Of a stretch of DNA of 64,000 nt, positions 34,271-46,600 are shown piece by piece. Positions within the stretch are counted from its first letter, which is position 1, and the number at the start of each line of letters is the position of its first letter. This DNA is from Diatrype stigma (taxonomy: Eukaryota > Ascomycota > Sordariomycetes > Xylariales > Diatrypaceae): the NCBI GenBank assembly GCA_022225965.2, contig JAKJXP020000089.1, forward strand, positions 124,001-188,000, in the 5' to 3' direction. Both the position numbers and the translations under genes were made by a program. The notes beneath the pieces are model-generated. The model ran no database searches. It saw only the letters and a program-made list of their open reading frames with translations, and was not told the DNA's origin.

Positions 34271-35753
34271 ATAGATAGATAGCTAGACCGGTCGACCACG
34301 CGGCGAATTCGTTTTCTTTCTCGGGGCTAGACAGACATCTGCCGCTGCTCAGCCATCACGGGCACTTGATTATCCTTCGGAGCTTATTTCCGTAGTCTAC
34401 GATGCAAAACTACTAATTAATACCTACCTATCTATGCAACAGCTCTGCCTCGTAGCCAACGCTATCGAGTTTACGGTACTACCACGCGTAAATATAATGA
34501 TAAAATATATATAATACTAATACCGTGTCCCGTGCATCCTGCTCTTTCTGGACGGGCTTGTTTATATCCCAACCATTGTAATAGACATTGGAGTTACCTT
34601 ATGCATAGTACCTATGGATGGACTTGGGAAGACTCCCTAACTACTGTTCCCCAGCATGGGCTGTCGCTGACCACCCACGTATCATAACAAAGTACACAAT
34701 AATAGGCCTCATGAGCGAGGCGTACACCATGGTTCCATAATCTCCACAGGAAGTCAGATCCTGCATGCTTACACTGGGCGAAGCTCTCCTTGCTGGTTTC
34801 TAAAGCTTCTTTCTGTCTGCAAGAGAATGCTGGGATCGAGATATCCTGTCCGTTCATCATTTTCTATACGTTCCCAAGGCATATTCGGTTCATCCTAGTT
34901 AACGTACGACGGTCGATGGGTAGGAAGGCTCCATTCGAGGATTCGAGGAAATACTTACGGCATGAAAATTGTGATATGTACTATGTAGGTATGTAGCCAG
35001 AGTTGAAAGTTCCATGGCCGAGGAATATCTACCAATTGATTTGACGGTTCGACGTTTATGGATCAGTTACTAGCGCCACTTCAATGCAGAGCGGTCAAGG
35101 CTTGAAAATACAGACCCAAGTCGGGAGGCAAAGTCTCGGGCTAGCTCATGGGCCGTACCATAGCAGGGTAGATATATGCTGCTGATCTGTGAGATGGGAG
35201 CTCACCATGATTCATTGCTCGATAGTGCCTTGTTTAAGATATTGTTCGGTGGGTTGTATGGTCATAAGCTTTTTGTGTTTTCATTTCCCATATGCAAGCA
35301 AGCATGCATGTTGTTTACCTGCGTCTAGAGATCGGCGATGGGATCTCTCACGAGACCTTCTTGCTGCCAAGCAGCGGGTACAACTCTATCTAAATGGGCC
35401 GTCCAGTCCGTCCTCCTGTTACTTCTGTAGCCGGAGGAAGGGATCGAGACCCGCAGACCCTAAGTATCCCTTTGTATGTGCAATTGCCAATGCCAGAATA
35501 GATGATAGACAAACTCTTGTTGCTCTTGTTGTTGTGATTTCATATTTTTTTGCCAAACCTCCATCCATCCTTCCTGTGTATGTGTATGCAGTGCATAGGA
35601 ACGAACCCCTTTCCTCGAGAACTCCGGGAAAAACGGTAATGCTGATTGCCCTGACGTGGAAGAGACGCTCGAACCAACCTTAACTGACGACGACAAAGAG
35701 GGACCAGACGGACTTTTGCTCCGCAAAGTAAATCGGCGGAAAACGAAACTTGA
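34271..35753. other. Intergenic region between convergent genes
   Basis: The 1.5 kb between the 3' ends of the secreted-protein gene and the chz1 gene are AT-rich at 34380-34600 and contain no frame I can support. Confidence 0.65.
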
Positions 35754-36289
35754 CTACGACTCGTCCATCTTGTCGTCTTCCTCCTCCTTCTCGGGCTCGA
35801 AGTCGTCCTCGTCATCGTCGTCGTCCTCGGCTGGGTTCTCCTCGGCAGCCTTGGCCCAGTCGATCACGCGGCCGCGGGTTCGGCGACCGCCCGCGACGAT
35901 GTTGTTCGGGTCGATCTCCTCCATGCCGTCTTCCTCCTCGTTATCTTCTATTTTCACACGTACGTCAGTAAACGTTACGATGGGCATTGGCGGGTCGCAC
36001 TGCGCTGCGCTGTGCTGCGAGGCGCCTGTGCCGCGCTCATGGGAACATACCAGCTTCACCGGCCTAGATAGAGGAACATTGTTAGTCTCGCACGGCTTGT
36101 TCAGAGGGCCATATCACACGGTGGACCACTACTTACCTCTTCGTCGGAATCGTCGTCCTCATTCTCGTCCATAGACATCTCGGCGGGCTCCTCAACGGCC
36201 TTGCCCTTGCCCTTGCCCTTAGACTCGACTGCCTCGGTGGCCTTGGCCGGGTCCTGGCCAGCGACGGTGGTGCCGTTCTCAGTAGTCAT
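35754..36289 (-). CDS. chz1: Histone H2A.Z-H2B chaperone Chz1
   Basis: This small acidic nuclear protein is predicted to bind H2A.Z-H2B dimers and hand them to SWR1 for exchange. Three exons (36289-36137, 36063-36051, 35947-35754) give 119 residues. The middle exon is only 13 nt (GCCGGTGAAGCTG) between good splice sites (TCTAG before, GTATGT after), and its inclusion keeps the frame. The CHZ motif is clear: GMEEIDPNNIVAGGRRTRGRVIDWAKAA. Acidic runs lie on both sides (DENEDDDSDEE; EDDDDDEDDFEPEKEEEDD), and the N-terminus has GKGKGKGKA. Length and layout match the family. Start ATG has a good context (ACCATGA). Without the microexon, the frame would shift before the CHZ motif. Confidence 0.9.
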
Positions 36290-37454
36290 GGTGATGGTCG
36301 CGGTGTGGAAGTGAAGTGTCGGAAGAAGGGGTGATCTGATTGGCTGGGGCTCGCGGTGAGCAGGAAAAGACTCAGAGAGTAGGTAATGTGTTGTATGTGT
36401 CGGCGGAAAATCGCAATTGGTTGGAGAGTTGCAGATGGCAGGTTGTAAGTGACCTAGCAGGTATCCTGTATCCTGGTTTATGTACTTCGTAGTCAGGGCT
36501 GTCAGGTGTAAGTTGGTCAGGTAGTATGGGAGAAGTGGGAAAAAAGGTCTAGCACGCAGGCTCAGGCACCTTGCAGCTGGAGCGGGAACTCCAGGGCTGT
36601 TTATTAGACGGTTTGCGATTGAGCAGCTGTTGCATGACAACCGCGCTAACGCGATTCGAGATCCTGTTACTACGTACATGGGTGGCGGGTCTCCACTGTG
36701 CTACCTAGGGATAGCATTGGCTGCCGTGGCTGCACGCTGCTGCAATGGCAAGCTGGCACTCTGACCGCCTAGCTGATAAGAGATTAGTGCCATTGATGGG
36801 CGGCCTTCTACTGCTGCTTGTCGCTAATTCATGTCACCGTCTATCAATCTTAGGTACCTACCACGTGCCTACTACCTCAGGCTGCCTGTATGTCGTGGCA
36901 GGTAGCTCAAACTCGACGTATAACAAATGTCTTTATTAGAAATATGGTGCAATGTTTGAAGCTCAACACAATACCATTCAACATATCGGTGTCAGCTCGA
37001 GGCTCCTAGCTATATTCCCTCAGAGCAGGCTAACTCGAAGCATACACTATGCTATTTCAGGAAAGCATATCCCTTTCGAATACCTAGCACCATAAGTGTA
37101 TTAGGTACCTACCTATATCTGATGTATGTACGTTGGCATGTATAGCGCTGGTTCCCTTGTTGGGAAATCCGGGGCCAGGAATGGTATGGCACGGTAGTTA
37201 CTATATGGAATACTCCCTCCTGCCACCTCTCAAAAGGGGAGCCCTTTCAGGGATGGAGCCCGGGTTGGAATCGTCGATGATACTGGTAGTGCCACCTTGG
37301 GGCAGTGAGAAGGGATTTAGAGAAGATATTGCACTGTGAACCATTACGCATCAGGTTCATGTGAGCTATAGCCATTATATATTCAATAACAGCATACTCA
37401 CTCATGCACACATATATGCGCAATCTAACAATCCATTGGGAACTTGCTCGCCCT
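36290..37454. other. Intergenic region upstream of chz1
   Basis: About 1.2 kb comprise the chz1 promoter and the 3' flank of the emc10 gene. No gene is supported; a long open frame running upstream of the chz1 start (to 36679) is most likely leader sequence. Confidence 0.65.
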
Positions 37455-38363
37455 TTACTTGCCGCCCTCTCCGCCTCCACCAGTCACGGTCAGCAGGACA
37501 ATGATGCCAATCACCCACCAATATCTGCATCGTAAAGTCGATCGTTAGCAAGGTAAAAATAACAAAGGAACAACAACAACGACCCATCCATCCGATAGAG
37601 AGGAGAGGGGAGAGAAGAATTGAAAGGAAGGAAAGGAAGAAGAAAAAAAGACCTACTTTTGCAAAAGGCTCTTCTCCGGCTCCGCCTCGACCGTCCGGCC
37701 CTCAGGCCCCAGCACAACCGGCCGGTTCAGCTCGACCTGGCGCCCGGGCTCTGTGCGCACCAGCACGGCCTTGGGCCCGAAGTCGCGCGTGTACCCCGCG
37801 TCGACCGCCACGCCCTTGACCGCCACGCTTATTATGTCGCCGCCAGCACCTTTGCTGTTCTTGCCTGATGCTGCTGCGGGGGAGGAGGAGGAAGGGCTGC
37901 TGACGGTGACCGCCAGAACCGGCGCGTACCCCTTGGCGAAGTTCTCGGCGCTCGCGACCGTCGTGCTCGAGATCCAGCGGTTCCGGCTCGGGTCCCAGAC
38001 CCCGACGCGGACGAGCTGCGGGGTGGTGTCGGGCAGCTCGGGCAGCTCGGGCGCCTCGTAGGAGAGGATCTCGATCTCTTGCTGCTGCTGTTGTCCCGCG
38101 CCGCCTGCTGCTGGGTCGGAATCTGCGTCTGGATCGGCAGCAGAAGAAGGTCTTGATGATGATGATGCTGGTTTCCAGGCGGGGTCGTATTCCACCGTGG
38201 CTAGCGGTACCGGTGCTTCTGGGGCGGAGTCCTGCGACGACGGCGCCGAGGCCGAGGATAGCACGATGGGCTGGATGTAGATGGTGGCGGTGCGCCGGTC
38301 TGCTGCTGCTGCTGCGTTGGCCAGGGCGGCGAGGCCCGACAGCAGCACGGTCGGGAGCTTCAT
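37455..38363 (-). CDS. emc10: ER membrane protein complex subunit 10 (Emc10)
   Basis: Emc10 is a lumenal, membrane-anchored subunit of the EMC insertase for tail-anchored and multipass proteins. Exon 1 (38363-37657) and a tiny exon 2 (37524-37455) with a 132-nt intron give 258 residues. Residues 1-20 form a signal peptide (MKLPTVLLSGLAALANAAAA). The lumenal part has two beta-rich blocks, PLATVEYDPAW and PQLVRVGVWDPSRNRWIS, typical of the family, separated by a Ser/Pro/Gln-rich insert, and ends EAEPEKSLLQK. Exon 2 adds YWWVIGIIVLLTVTGGGGEGGK, the single transmembrane helix with a short Gly-rich cytosolic tail. The donor GTAGGT places an in-frame TAG directly after LLQK, so an unspliced transcript would encode a secreted form without anchor. 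Confidence 0.85.
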
Positions 38364-39298
38364 TGTGTATACAGTAGCCTAACTACCTAGCTACCGCATT
38401 AATCGGCGAATGGGGTAGCTGCTGCGCCTTGTCTCGTCTCGTCTCGTGTTAACTCCGTCGTCGCCGTCGTCGTCGAGTTTTCGTGATAGTGTGTACGTAG
38501 AGGTGGCCTTGAATTTGGTGAGGTAGTACGGGCAGGTCAGGTACCTGGCATACCTGTATGTAGCTTATCAACTGGCTAACTACCTGGGCCGCCCCAGAAA
38601 AACGTGCACCGCTCCGTTCCGTACCGCACATGTCAATCACTCCGAACATGGACGAATAGAAAAGGGCGGAGGGAGCCTCAAATCACCACTCCTAACTACC
38701 AGTAGGCATGCACATGGATGTAAGTCTAGAGAGAAATATATGAAATATGGCCCTGGGTTCTTTATGTATTGAGCAGGGCTCAGATTTTGACACAGGCTTA
38801 TCAGACATATACCGTACCGTAGCTTCAGGATTTCATAAAATTCATTCGGGCTTGATATTTGCAGGGGTATTATGTTGAGGAGTGAACAGTTAGGCAGTGC
38901 CCTTTCAAAATATTTACCCCCTTCCTGCTCTTACACCACCATGACATTCAGGGTCGGCATACCCACGATGGAATCCCCAATACTACAGGGAATCATTCTT
39001 GCCCTGGAGTCTTTATAGAACCCTTCCCCCCACCCCCTTCTCTCGCCTAGTAATAATAAGACACATCTCTTCAGCGTTCTCTTCATGTTTCTTCGTGACC
39101 CGTGTGGTGGTTTGTCTGTCATATGTCTCGTGCATGGCCTGTCCTTCCTCATAAGGTAGCCTAAGCCCCATTCAATATTCAGCTCACAGCTCGCTTTTGT
39201 GGCGGGAGCGTTCCGCGATATATCCGCCGGCTATACGCTCCGCTCTTCATCCCCGGCTCAGCGCCCCCCGGGTATATGGTCGTGATCGTCTCCCTTTC
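38364..39298. other. Intergenic region, emc10 promoter
   Basis: The 0.9 kb contain a GTCGTCGCC-type triplet run just upstream of emc10 (38456-38475) and AT-rich DNA. No gene seen. Confidence 0.65.
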
Positions 39299-40694
39299 TC
39301 AGGCCTCCTCGACGCTGGTACCGTCCTTCGGCGACGAATCGTCGTTTCCTTCTTCCTCGTCGTCGCACATCTCGTCCGAGTCGTTCTCGTCCCCGGCCGG
39401 CGCCGCCACCAGCCCGTCCTCGTCCTCATCGCCCTCGAGGACGTACCCGTCGCACCGCTCCACCAGGCCCTTGAAGTAGGCGACGAGCACCTCGGGGTTC
39501 GGGACGATCCGCCAGTCCACGCGGTACAGGAACTCGAGCTCCAGGAGCTTCAGCTCGGCGACCTTCACGCCCCCCACGCGCGCGTAAAACGAGTTGTTCC
39601 AGAACGAGTCGGACAGCCCCTTCCCGGCGACGGTCGCGGCCGTGATCAGGAACCGGTGCACCGTCAGGGTGTTGATGGTGAAGTCCGGGTACAGCGCGCA
39701 CAGGCGGTCGATGTAGTAGACCATGGAGAGGAGGAGCGGGGGCGTCAGGGTGGCGTGCTTCGCCAGCCGGTGCAGGTAATCTATGACTGAGATACCCGGT
39801 GCTGTCCTACATACACATCATGAGATTAGCCTTGTAGAGAAAAAAAAAGGGGGCGGTGTGTGGGAGAGATAGGATGCAGGAATAATAAGCGCGCATGGGC
39901 ACACACCTAGAATGAAATCTTGTAAGTTGGCCACTTTTCATGGCTATCGAGTCGTTCGTTTCGATCAGCTCGCTCAGCATATTGGCGATAAGGATCACCA
40001 TGTCCTCCACGTCGCACAGCTCGTATCTCAGAGGCAGCACTTTGGGAGGACCCTGGTTGGGTTTGGCGCGTTTCGGGGAACTGGGTTGGCTTGCCGCCAC
40101 CACGGAATCGGACGGCTGCGTGGCCGCTAGGTCGTGGGATTTGCGCCGCTTGCCGGGTGATAAGGGGTTGGTACGAAGGCCATCGGGCTTCTCGGGGGAT
40201 ATATTCGGTTCGGGAGGCGGTTCTGTGGTGGTGTCGGGACAGGACAACGCGGGTGGTGCTACCGCTGCTCCTGCTTCTGTGGTGGTGATGGTATTTGCGG
40301 GGTGCTGCGATCGTCTCGGACCGGCCTGGGATGGCGATGCGGCTCGTAAGGGCACCGTGGGGTCGAACGGCTCCATCGGTGAGTATTGCGTCGCGGCATC
40401 GACTCCCACATATTGTTTCGACAACCTGGCCTGCGACGAAGGGGATCGCAGTTCCGCGGGAGAAGGTCTCGAGAACGACGGCTTGGATTGGCGGCGCGCG
40501 AGAGGCGCGATTACTCTGGGCGAATTCGGCGACCTTGGGGACTGGCGCGGGGATCGGGTAGAATGTGTCGCAGCAGCCGAGACGGCGGCGGAGGAGGTGG
40601 TAGTAGTAGTGGTGGTGGCAGTGGAAGAGGCGTAGTGGAAAGTCCTCGGCGATGCGTTGGTTGCCCTTGGCACAATAGGAGACGACGTCAACAT
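39299..40694 (-). CDS. preg/pho80: Pho80/PREG-type cyclin, negative regulator of phosphate response
   Basis: This cyclin is predicted to pair with a Pho85/PGOV kinase and hold the phosphate transcription factor (Pho4/NUC-1 type) inactive when phosphate is sufficient. Exons 40694-39907 and 39806-39299 with a 100-nt intron (GTGTGT donor, ATGTAG acceptor) give 431 residues. Residues 1-215 are disordered and rich in Ser-Pro sites. The cyclin core starts at RYELCDVEDMVILIANMLSE and crosses the splice junction as LTRFHSR-TAPGISVIDYLH. It continues with LAKHATLTPPLLLSMVYYID, FTINTLTVHRFLITAATVA, GLSDSFWNNSFYARVGGV and ELKLLELEFLYRVDWRI, a near-perfect Pho80-family core. The tail is acidic. Among Pho85 cyclins, the NNxxYARVGG and TPPLLLSMVYYID wording favours Pho80/PREG over Pcl types. 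Confidence 0.92.
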
Positions 40695-40983
40695 GATCTC
40701 CTCCGAATTATCGGGAACATTGTACTCTTTCCTGTTCCCTTGTTCTTCTGTCTTGGTCTCCGGCGCGGTGATCTAGGGATCGCTATCGGCCCAACATAAG
40801 ATCTGGCAGGGCAGGGCAGGGTAGGGCACGTTATCGGGAAAAGTGGGCGTCACCGGCTGACTTTTGACACTTTGGCACTTTGGCAGTTTTCGGTAGAAAT
40901 TCGAGCGAAAAGAAGGATAGAAAAGAAACAAGAGGCCACTCCAGAATCTCCAGTCTCACCCTTTTGTCTCGTCAATGGAAAAG

Positions 40984-41007
40984 CACCTGCACCTGCACCT
41001 GCACCTG
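40984..41007. repeat. Hexamer repeat CACCTG x 4
   Basis: Four exact units about 290 bases upstream of the Pho80-type cyclin start; each contains an E-box-like CANNTG core. This may be fortuitous. Confidence 0.9.
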
Positions 41008-41667
41008 TTGAGACTCGAGAGTATTCCCGTGGGTTTAATTCCGCCTGAATTGACTCGATCCCACCTAGTTTTGCTAGTGCCCCGGACAGAACTAGACGGA
41101 ACCAGGTCTTAGCGAATGTATATATAATACCGGGTTGCTTCGGTCGGCCTTGGTTCCGACAAGAGAAGAGTGGTACGGATATACGAGCACGTTGGCGATT
41201 CGATTAAAAGGGAACCGTGGCTACGTAGGAGGGCCCGGATAGAGGATGATGGTGATGGTGATACCAGGCATGTAGGTTCGTATATATGTAGGCCGGTAGG
41301 GAGCACCGTTGGTAGGCACGTGGTAGGTAGGTAGATAAGTGTAGGCTGGTAGGGTAGTATTCAGGTTATAGTCTAGACTACATAACAGATAAGTTAGAGG
41401 CGGTAGGTCAGGCAGGCATGTTACCCAGTATTATATGCGAATCGCTAGCTGGCTAGGTAGGTATACGGGAGTTATAGGCAGGAGTTATATGGGATAGCAT
41501 CGACCTGACCAGTGAAAAGACGGCTGCTCTTCACCGTTCAGCGCTGCTCCGCTGCGTTGTGGGCACCGGATTCCAGGGCTTATCAACTAGTTCGGCCTAC
41601 GACATCAACTAGCGCGCAGCCGGCAGCGTGAAGAGCAGGAGGCGGAAGAGCGACCCCTTGGCTCCTT

Positions 41668-41699
41668 GAGCCAGGAGCCAGGAGCCAGGAGCCAGGAGA
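41668..41699. repeat. Tandem repeat GAGCCAG x 4
   Basis: Four 7-base units followed by a partial unit, in intergenic DNA. A second degenerate repeat of ATGTGGG units follows at about 41779-41828. Confidence 0.9.
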
Positions 41700-42853
41700 G
41701 CACCCGAAGCCTATCGGGCGTATGTGCGTCCTGGTACCAACCATGTGGCCGCTAACCACTGCTACCTACTCAGCTACTGTAGCATGTAGCATGTGGGATG
41801 TGGGATGTGGGATTTGGGATGTGGGATAGTTATTGGATGTGGACACTTGCTGGCAACCTGGCAACCTGGCAACCTGGAAGCTCCAGCTTGGCCCGAATTG
41901 GAGTGACCATCACGCCGCCGTCCTTACCGATGTTTGACAGTTTGCCATCTGGAGGCATCACCGAAACCCACCCTGATGGTCAGTATCGTAGGTATGCCTC
42001 AAGATGTTGCCTCAAGATGTCCAACAAAGGAGTAATATTCGTTTTTTCTTGTAAGAACTTTCATGCTGCCTACCTTAGTTACCTACAGGTTGGTGGTCAC
42101 TAGTGTATGTACAATACCCAATACTAGCTGTCTCGGGTCACTCGCATATCCCGATCTAAAGACTAACGGTGAACTGAATCAGACATGCTCATTAGTGCAT
42201 GACAAAAGAGGCTTTGGTTCCGCGGTGGGAAAGACAAGGCAGTGGCAAAATAAAAACATAAGGTAGGTAGGTAGGTATTGAAAGCTCGACATTCTTCCCA
42301 AATAGCACCTAGCCTCTGTCATCAGATCTGTAAATGACTATGTACCTACATAGTCCGTCTCAGTACTGCCGAATAAGTACGCATATAGGTGCAAGTTGGA
42401 CCTGCGGCTCTTTGGTCTTTGATGTCATAAGTGAACGTGTCGCAACCACCGCAGAGGTTACAGGCTTTGACGATGTTACATGTAGATAAGGCTCTAGATT
42501 TAACAATCGCAAATCCAGGGCTGGAGGGATGTACGCTAGGTAGCAACTTATGAAGAACCAATAAGTTGATATGAGAGTGGCTGTTCTTGACACTTACGTC
42601 GCTACTTACTACTTACTTATTATATATATTATATAGCCTTTTAACTTAGTCTAGACCCGTAATGATTCCCTCCTTGAAAGCCGAGTTGTAAAAGCAGACT
42701 GGCTTTGTCTTGTAGCATGATGTCAGATTTATCCTTAATATGTAATAGTGAATATAGGAATATTGAAGGCTTCACCAGCTCTCATGGTCGTCGAGGGTTG
42801 TTTTCTACTCACGGTACTTAAACTTCAGAGGTGCCTACTAGACCCGTAGTATA

Positions 42854-42885
42854 TACCTACATGTAGGTAGGTACCTAGGTACCTA
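42854..42885. repeat. Two abutting perfect palindromes built of TACCTA/TAGGTA
   Basis: TACCTACATGTAGGTA (42854-42869) is a perfect 16-base palindrome and TAGGTACCTAGGTACCTA (42868-42885) is a perfect 18-base palindrome, sharing two bases. Related motifs are scattered in almost every intergenic region of this window. Confidence 0.9.
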
Positions 42886-43469
42886 GGTAGTCCCGTCCTT
42901 TATCGGAGTGAACATCGGAGGCGGGAAGTGAGGGCCGACTTTTATGGGCCTCCCGGCTTCGTGTTTGGGATTATACCTGCGTATGTGATTACGCTATGTA
43001 TTTACCCTATATTCTGTACATACAGGGAGACAGACAATGGAGTCGATATGCACCTAAAGCACGGGTGATGACATTGAACGAATCATTGAGCCGGCGGTTA
43101 CTTGGCAAGGAAATAATCAGTATAATCAGTAACAGGTGCTATAGGCAATGGGTAATAATAGAACGTCAGAATGTCGACCAGACGTGGTTTACTATGTTTC
43201 GTGACAGTCAGTTGCATAGATGAACGATCAGAGCGCGTTGCATCCAGGATCTTCGGGATCTTCTAGGCGTGTTACTTGGACTGATTCCACTGCATCAGTG
43301 TTGGCGCTTTGAAGTTCTGCCATTACCAAATTTTGATTTCATTCCAGAGCATAGGTTTTGACGTAACGATTTCCTGTTCAGGCCGTTCAACACACGCGAC
43401 TGACAACGGAACTGCGGCAAGTACGGCATTTACGCTACGACTGTGACCGCAACTGCAATCGCAACGATA

Positions 43470-43550
43470 CCCAGAACCATCCCAGAACCATCCAGAACCA
43501 TACCCAGGACTATACCCAGGACTATACCCAGGACTATACCCAGGACTATA
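43470..43550. repeat. Compound tandem repeat upstream of Gid5: CCCAGAACCAT x3, then TACCCAGGACTA x4
   Basis: Two related repeat types sit head to tail, starting about 215 and ending 135 bases before the Gid5 start codon, so they probably fall in its core promoter or leader. The 12-base units are exact. Confidence 0.9.
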
Positions 43551-43685
43551 CCTGTACCGAATCTGTACCGAGGTGGACAACGACGGCACGCATCAATACC
43601 CGACAGTCGTTCACAACTACAACTACAAAAACAAAGAGGAAAACACGACGACTGGCTTGGTCTTCAAGCCCTTTCCATCATAACC

Positions 43686-46600
43686 ATGTCGCTCGACATC
43701 GGCTTGATTATAGCACAGCTGAATGCGCCCTCCTATTCTGACCGGATCGCCGCCCTCAGATGCATCAAGAATGATGTGGTGGGCCACCGCCAACGAAAAG
43801 AACGTTGGGTACATCGTGGCATAATCAGAACTCTAGTTCTCGTCATCACCTCTGTTACCGAGGCGTATACTTCTGGGAAAGATGCGCAGCGACCCTCAGC
43901 TGTCCTCAAACCATACACCCCCGAGGAGACTGCCAGATTACACGCCATACAACTTTTGACGAGCTTTGCTAACGGTATGCATAATGTCCTTTTCCTTATT
44001 TGCTTATTTTCGAAGACGGAGCTGTCGAGTTGCTGACCCGTGTATTGTCTCTGTAGCCGGCCCTGCTTTCCTCCCCCCTATACATTCGGCTGGTACGATA
44101 CCTGCCATTTTAGGCTCGGCATGTCTCCGAAGCGCGCAACCCCAGATCATACTAGCTGCTCTTCGCCTGTTACGGTCTATTACAGTGGCTTCGGATCCTC
44201 AGCTTCAGGCTGCTTTATCCGATGCTGTTTTTGCCAACGACAAGCTTGAACTGTTCCGGGAAATATTATCCCAGCCCGTTCCGACCCCCGAGACCGAAGC
44301 TCAGGTCTCACTTGTTGCAGGCCTAATAAACAACCTCTGCCGTGAGGACCGCCATCAGAATGCCATGGTCAGCAGTAGCATTCTTGACGCCCTTGCTACG
44401 AGACTAGCGAGCTTTGCAGTCGCTGCTGGATATGTTCTACCGAATGCTGAACTTTTGGCCAAATCCTCAGGTCTATCAGATTTTATACCTCAACCTGCCA
44501 GGTCTGACCATGGCTTGGAGAGCGTGCTGGGCGCTATTGCGGCCATAACGACAGACTCTCCGTACAGAGCGTGCAAACTACTCTTCTCGCCATCTATACT
44601 AGCTGTATTTCCCAATACTAGCTATGATCCGAACACCTATTCTAAGGTTCCGTCAGAGCTTGCCGAACTGCCTGGTTTGAGACCTACCAGGCAATCGGAT
44701 GACGAGCCCATGGATTTCCTATTGCCTTATATCCCATTTTATACGCGGGGTGCGCCAACTGCTGTATTGCCGCCTCTTAACGCATCCGCCTCGAGGGAGA
44801 GCACTCTGAAAGGTCGATCGATGTCTAAATTCAACATAAACTCATCTCCCTGGAATTTCCAAGGAGACAACACCGAGACGGAGACAGAGGAGGCTGAGAG
44901 CCCTTTGATACCCTGGCTCATCCATCTGGTGAGATCTCGTAGTGGCATTGAGGCGGTAAGGGCTGCAGCGGTCTTGACTTCGCTCTTCAAGGCCGGCTTT
45001 GCCTACAAAACTAGAGAGGAGACTCTGGGCCTTCTAGTCATCCCGGTCCTACTTAGCATGCTCTCTGACGCTGAAAGCAAAGTCAAGGATGATGACGTAA
45101 CCGCTCTGACTCCGGGCGGACATGAAAGACTTCGCTTGCTCGCAGAGATACCCAGTCTTCTGGCTCGCTTGATTACCGATAGTGAGCCTCTGCAGAAGGC
45201 TGCATTTGAATGCGATGCCGCTAGGACGCTGTGCAAGCTTCTTAAGAACACCTATAATATTCCGTTGCCTAGAGCTGCGCCACAGCCTTGGTCACCCGGA
45301 GGAAACAATGAAGAAAGTATAGAGAATATCCCCAGTGAATGCCGGCTAGGAGACGGGGAGGAAATCCCGGGTCTAGCCAGTCGACTTGAGATCCGGGGGT
45401 CTACACTGTTGGCTATAGGCACTCTTGCCACGTTCAAGGAAGAATACAGAAAAGCCATCATTGATCAGGACGCCATCCCATACGTTGCGGAATCTCTTTA
45501 TCCATCCCCTAGCAAGCCGAAGCTACTGAAGGAAAAGAAAGTTGAGTCGCTTCTCAACGAGAATATCAACGATGCTCCTCCTTCAGAATATGGGAACAAC
45601 CCGCCATCGGTTATTGGTAAAGCTTGCTATGCTGTACGCATGCTCTCACGCTCGGTGAACATTCTCCGGACTGCGCTCGTCGACAACATGGTATCCGTAC
45701 CCATCTTTCGACTACTTCGACACGCCGACCTCGAGGTTCAAACGGCAGCTACAGCTGTAATATGTAACCTCGTCCCCAACTTTAGTCCGATGCGGGAAGT
45801 GAGTATAAATATATCTTCTTGATTTTCTATATGCAAGTATTAACAGTGTACACTAGCCTCTTGTCGAGTACGGCGTATTGAAGGTGCTGTGCGAGCATGC
45901 GCACTCGCTAGACCCGATGCTGCGGCTGAACGCGTTATGGGCCCTGAAGCACTTGGTCGATTCGGCGAGCGTCGAACTCAAGAAGAAGTGCGTGGAAGAG
46001 CTCTCGTCCGGCTGGCTTGTCCAGCTGATCTGCGACGACACCGAAGATGAGGCTCTATTCTCCGCCAGGGTCAAGGTCGACGAGATGGACGAAGACGCGG
46101 ACATGGGCGTGCCGGATTACCAAAACCGCGACAACTCGCCATCGGCCCCGTTCTACAGAGCATTAATTTCCGCTGCCAACCGTCTTCACCAGCAGAAGCA
46201 ACAACTACAGCAGCCGCAGCCCGAGATACCCCTCCTGCGGTTGGCGGAGGCTCGGCTCGCGGCGCTCCGCGACGCCGAGACCAACCCGGTCCGGAAGGCA
46301 AGGCACGACGACCTGGCCATCCAAGAGCAGGGGCTCGGGTTCATCCGGAACCTCATCGGCGGGGCCTATTCGAGCAGCAGCGCCGACCCGACCCACGACA
46401 CCGTCGAGATGATCGACTACTTATTCAACACCCTGGGCCACGACCGGCTGTTCGACATCCTCGCTAGCAAGCTGCGGGCCAAGATCCTCCACCCCTTCAG
46501 CCGAAGAGGCACGGGAACAGGGACGAGTGCTGCTAGTACCAGCTCTTCCATAACAGCGGCAGCGGCGGAAACCCGCGTCGTCCCGCCCCACTCCAAGGTC

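Larger units (their letters stand above)
40695..43685. other. Divergent intergenic region between the cyclin and Gid5 genes
   Basis: Three kilobases contain both promoters, several tandem repeats (listed separately) and a cluster of TACCTA/TAGGTA palindromes at 42854-42885. No gene is supported. Confidence 0.65.
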
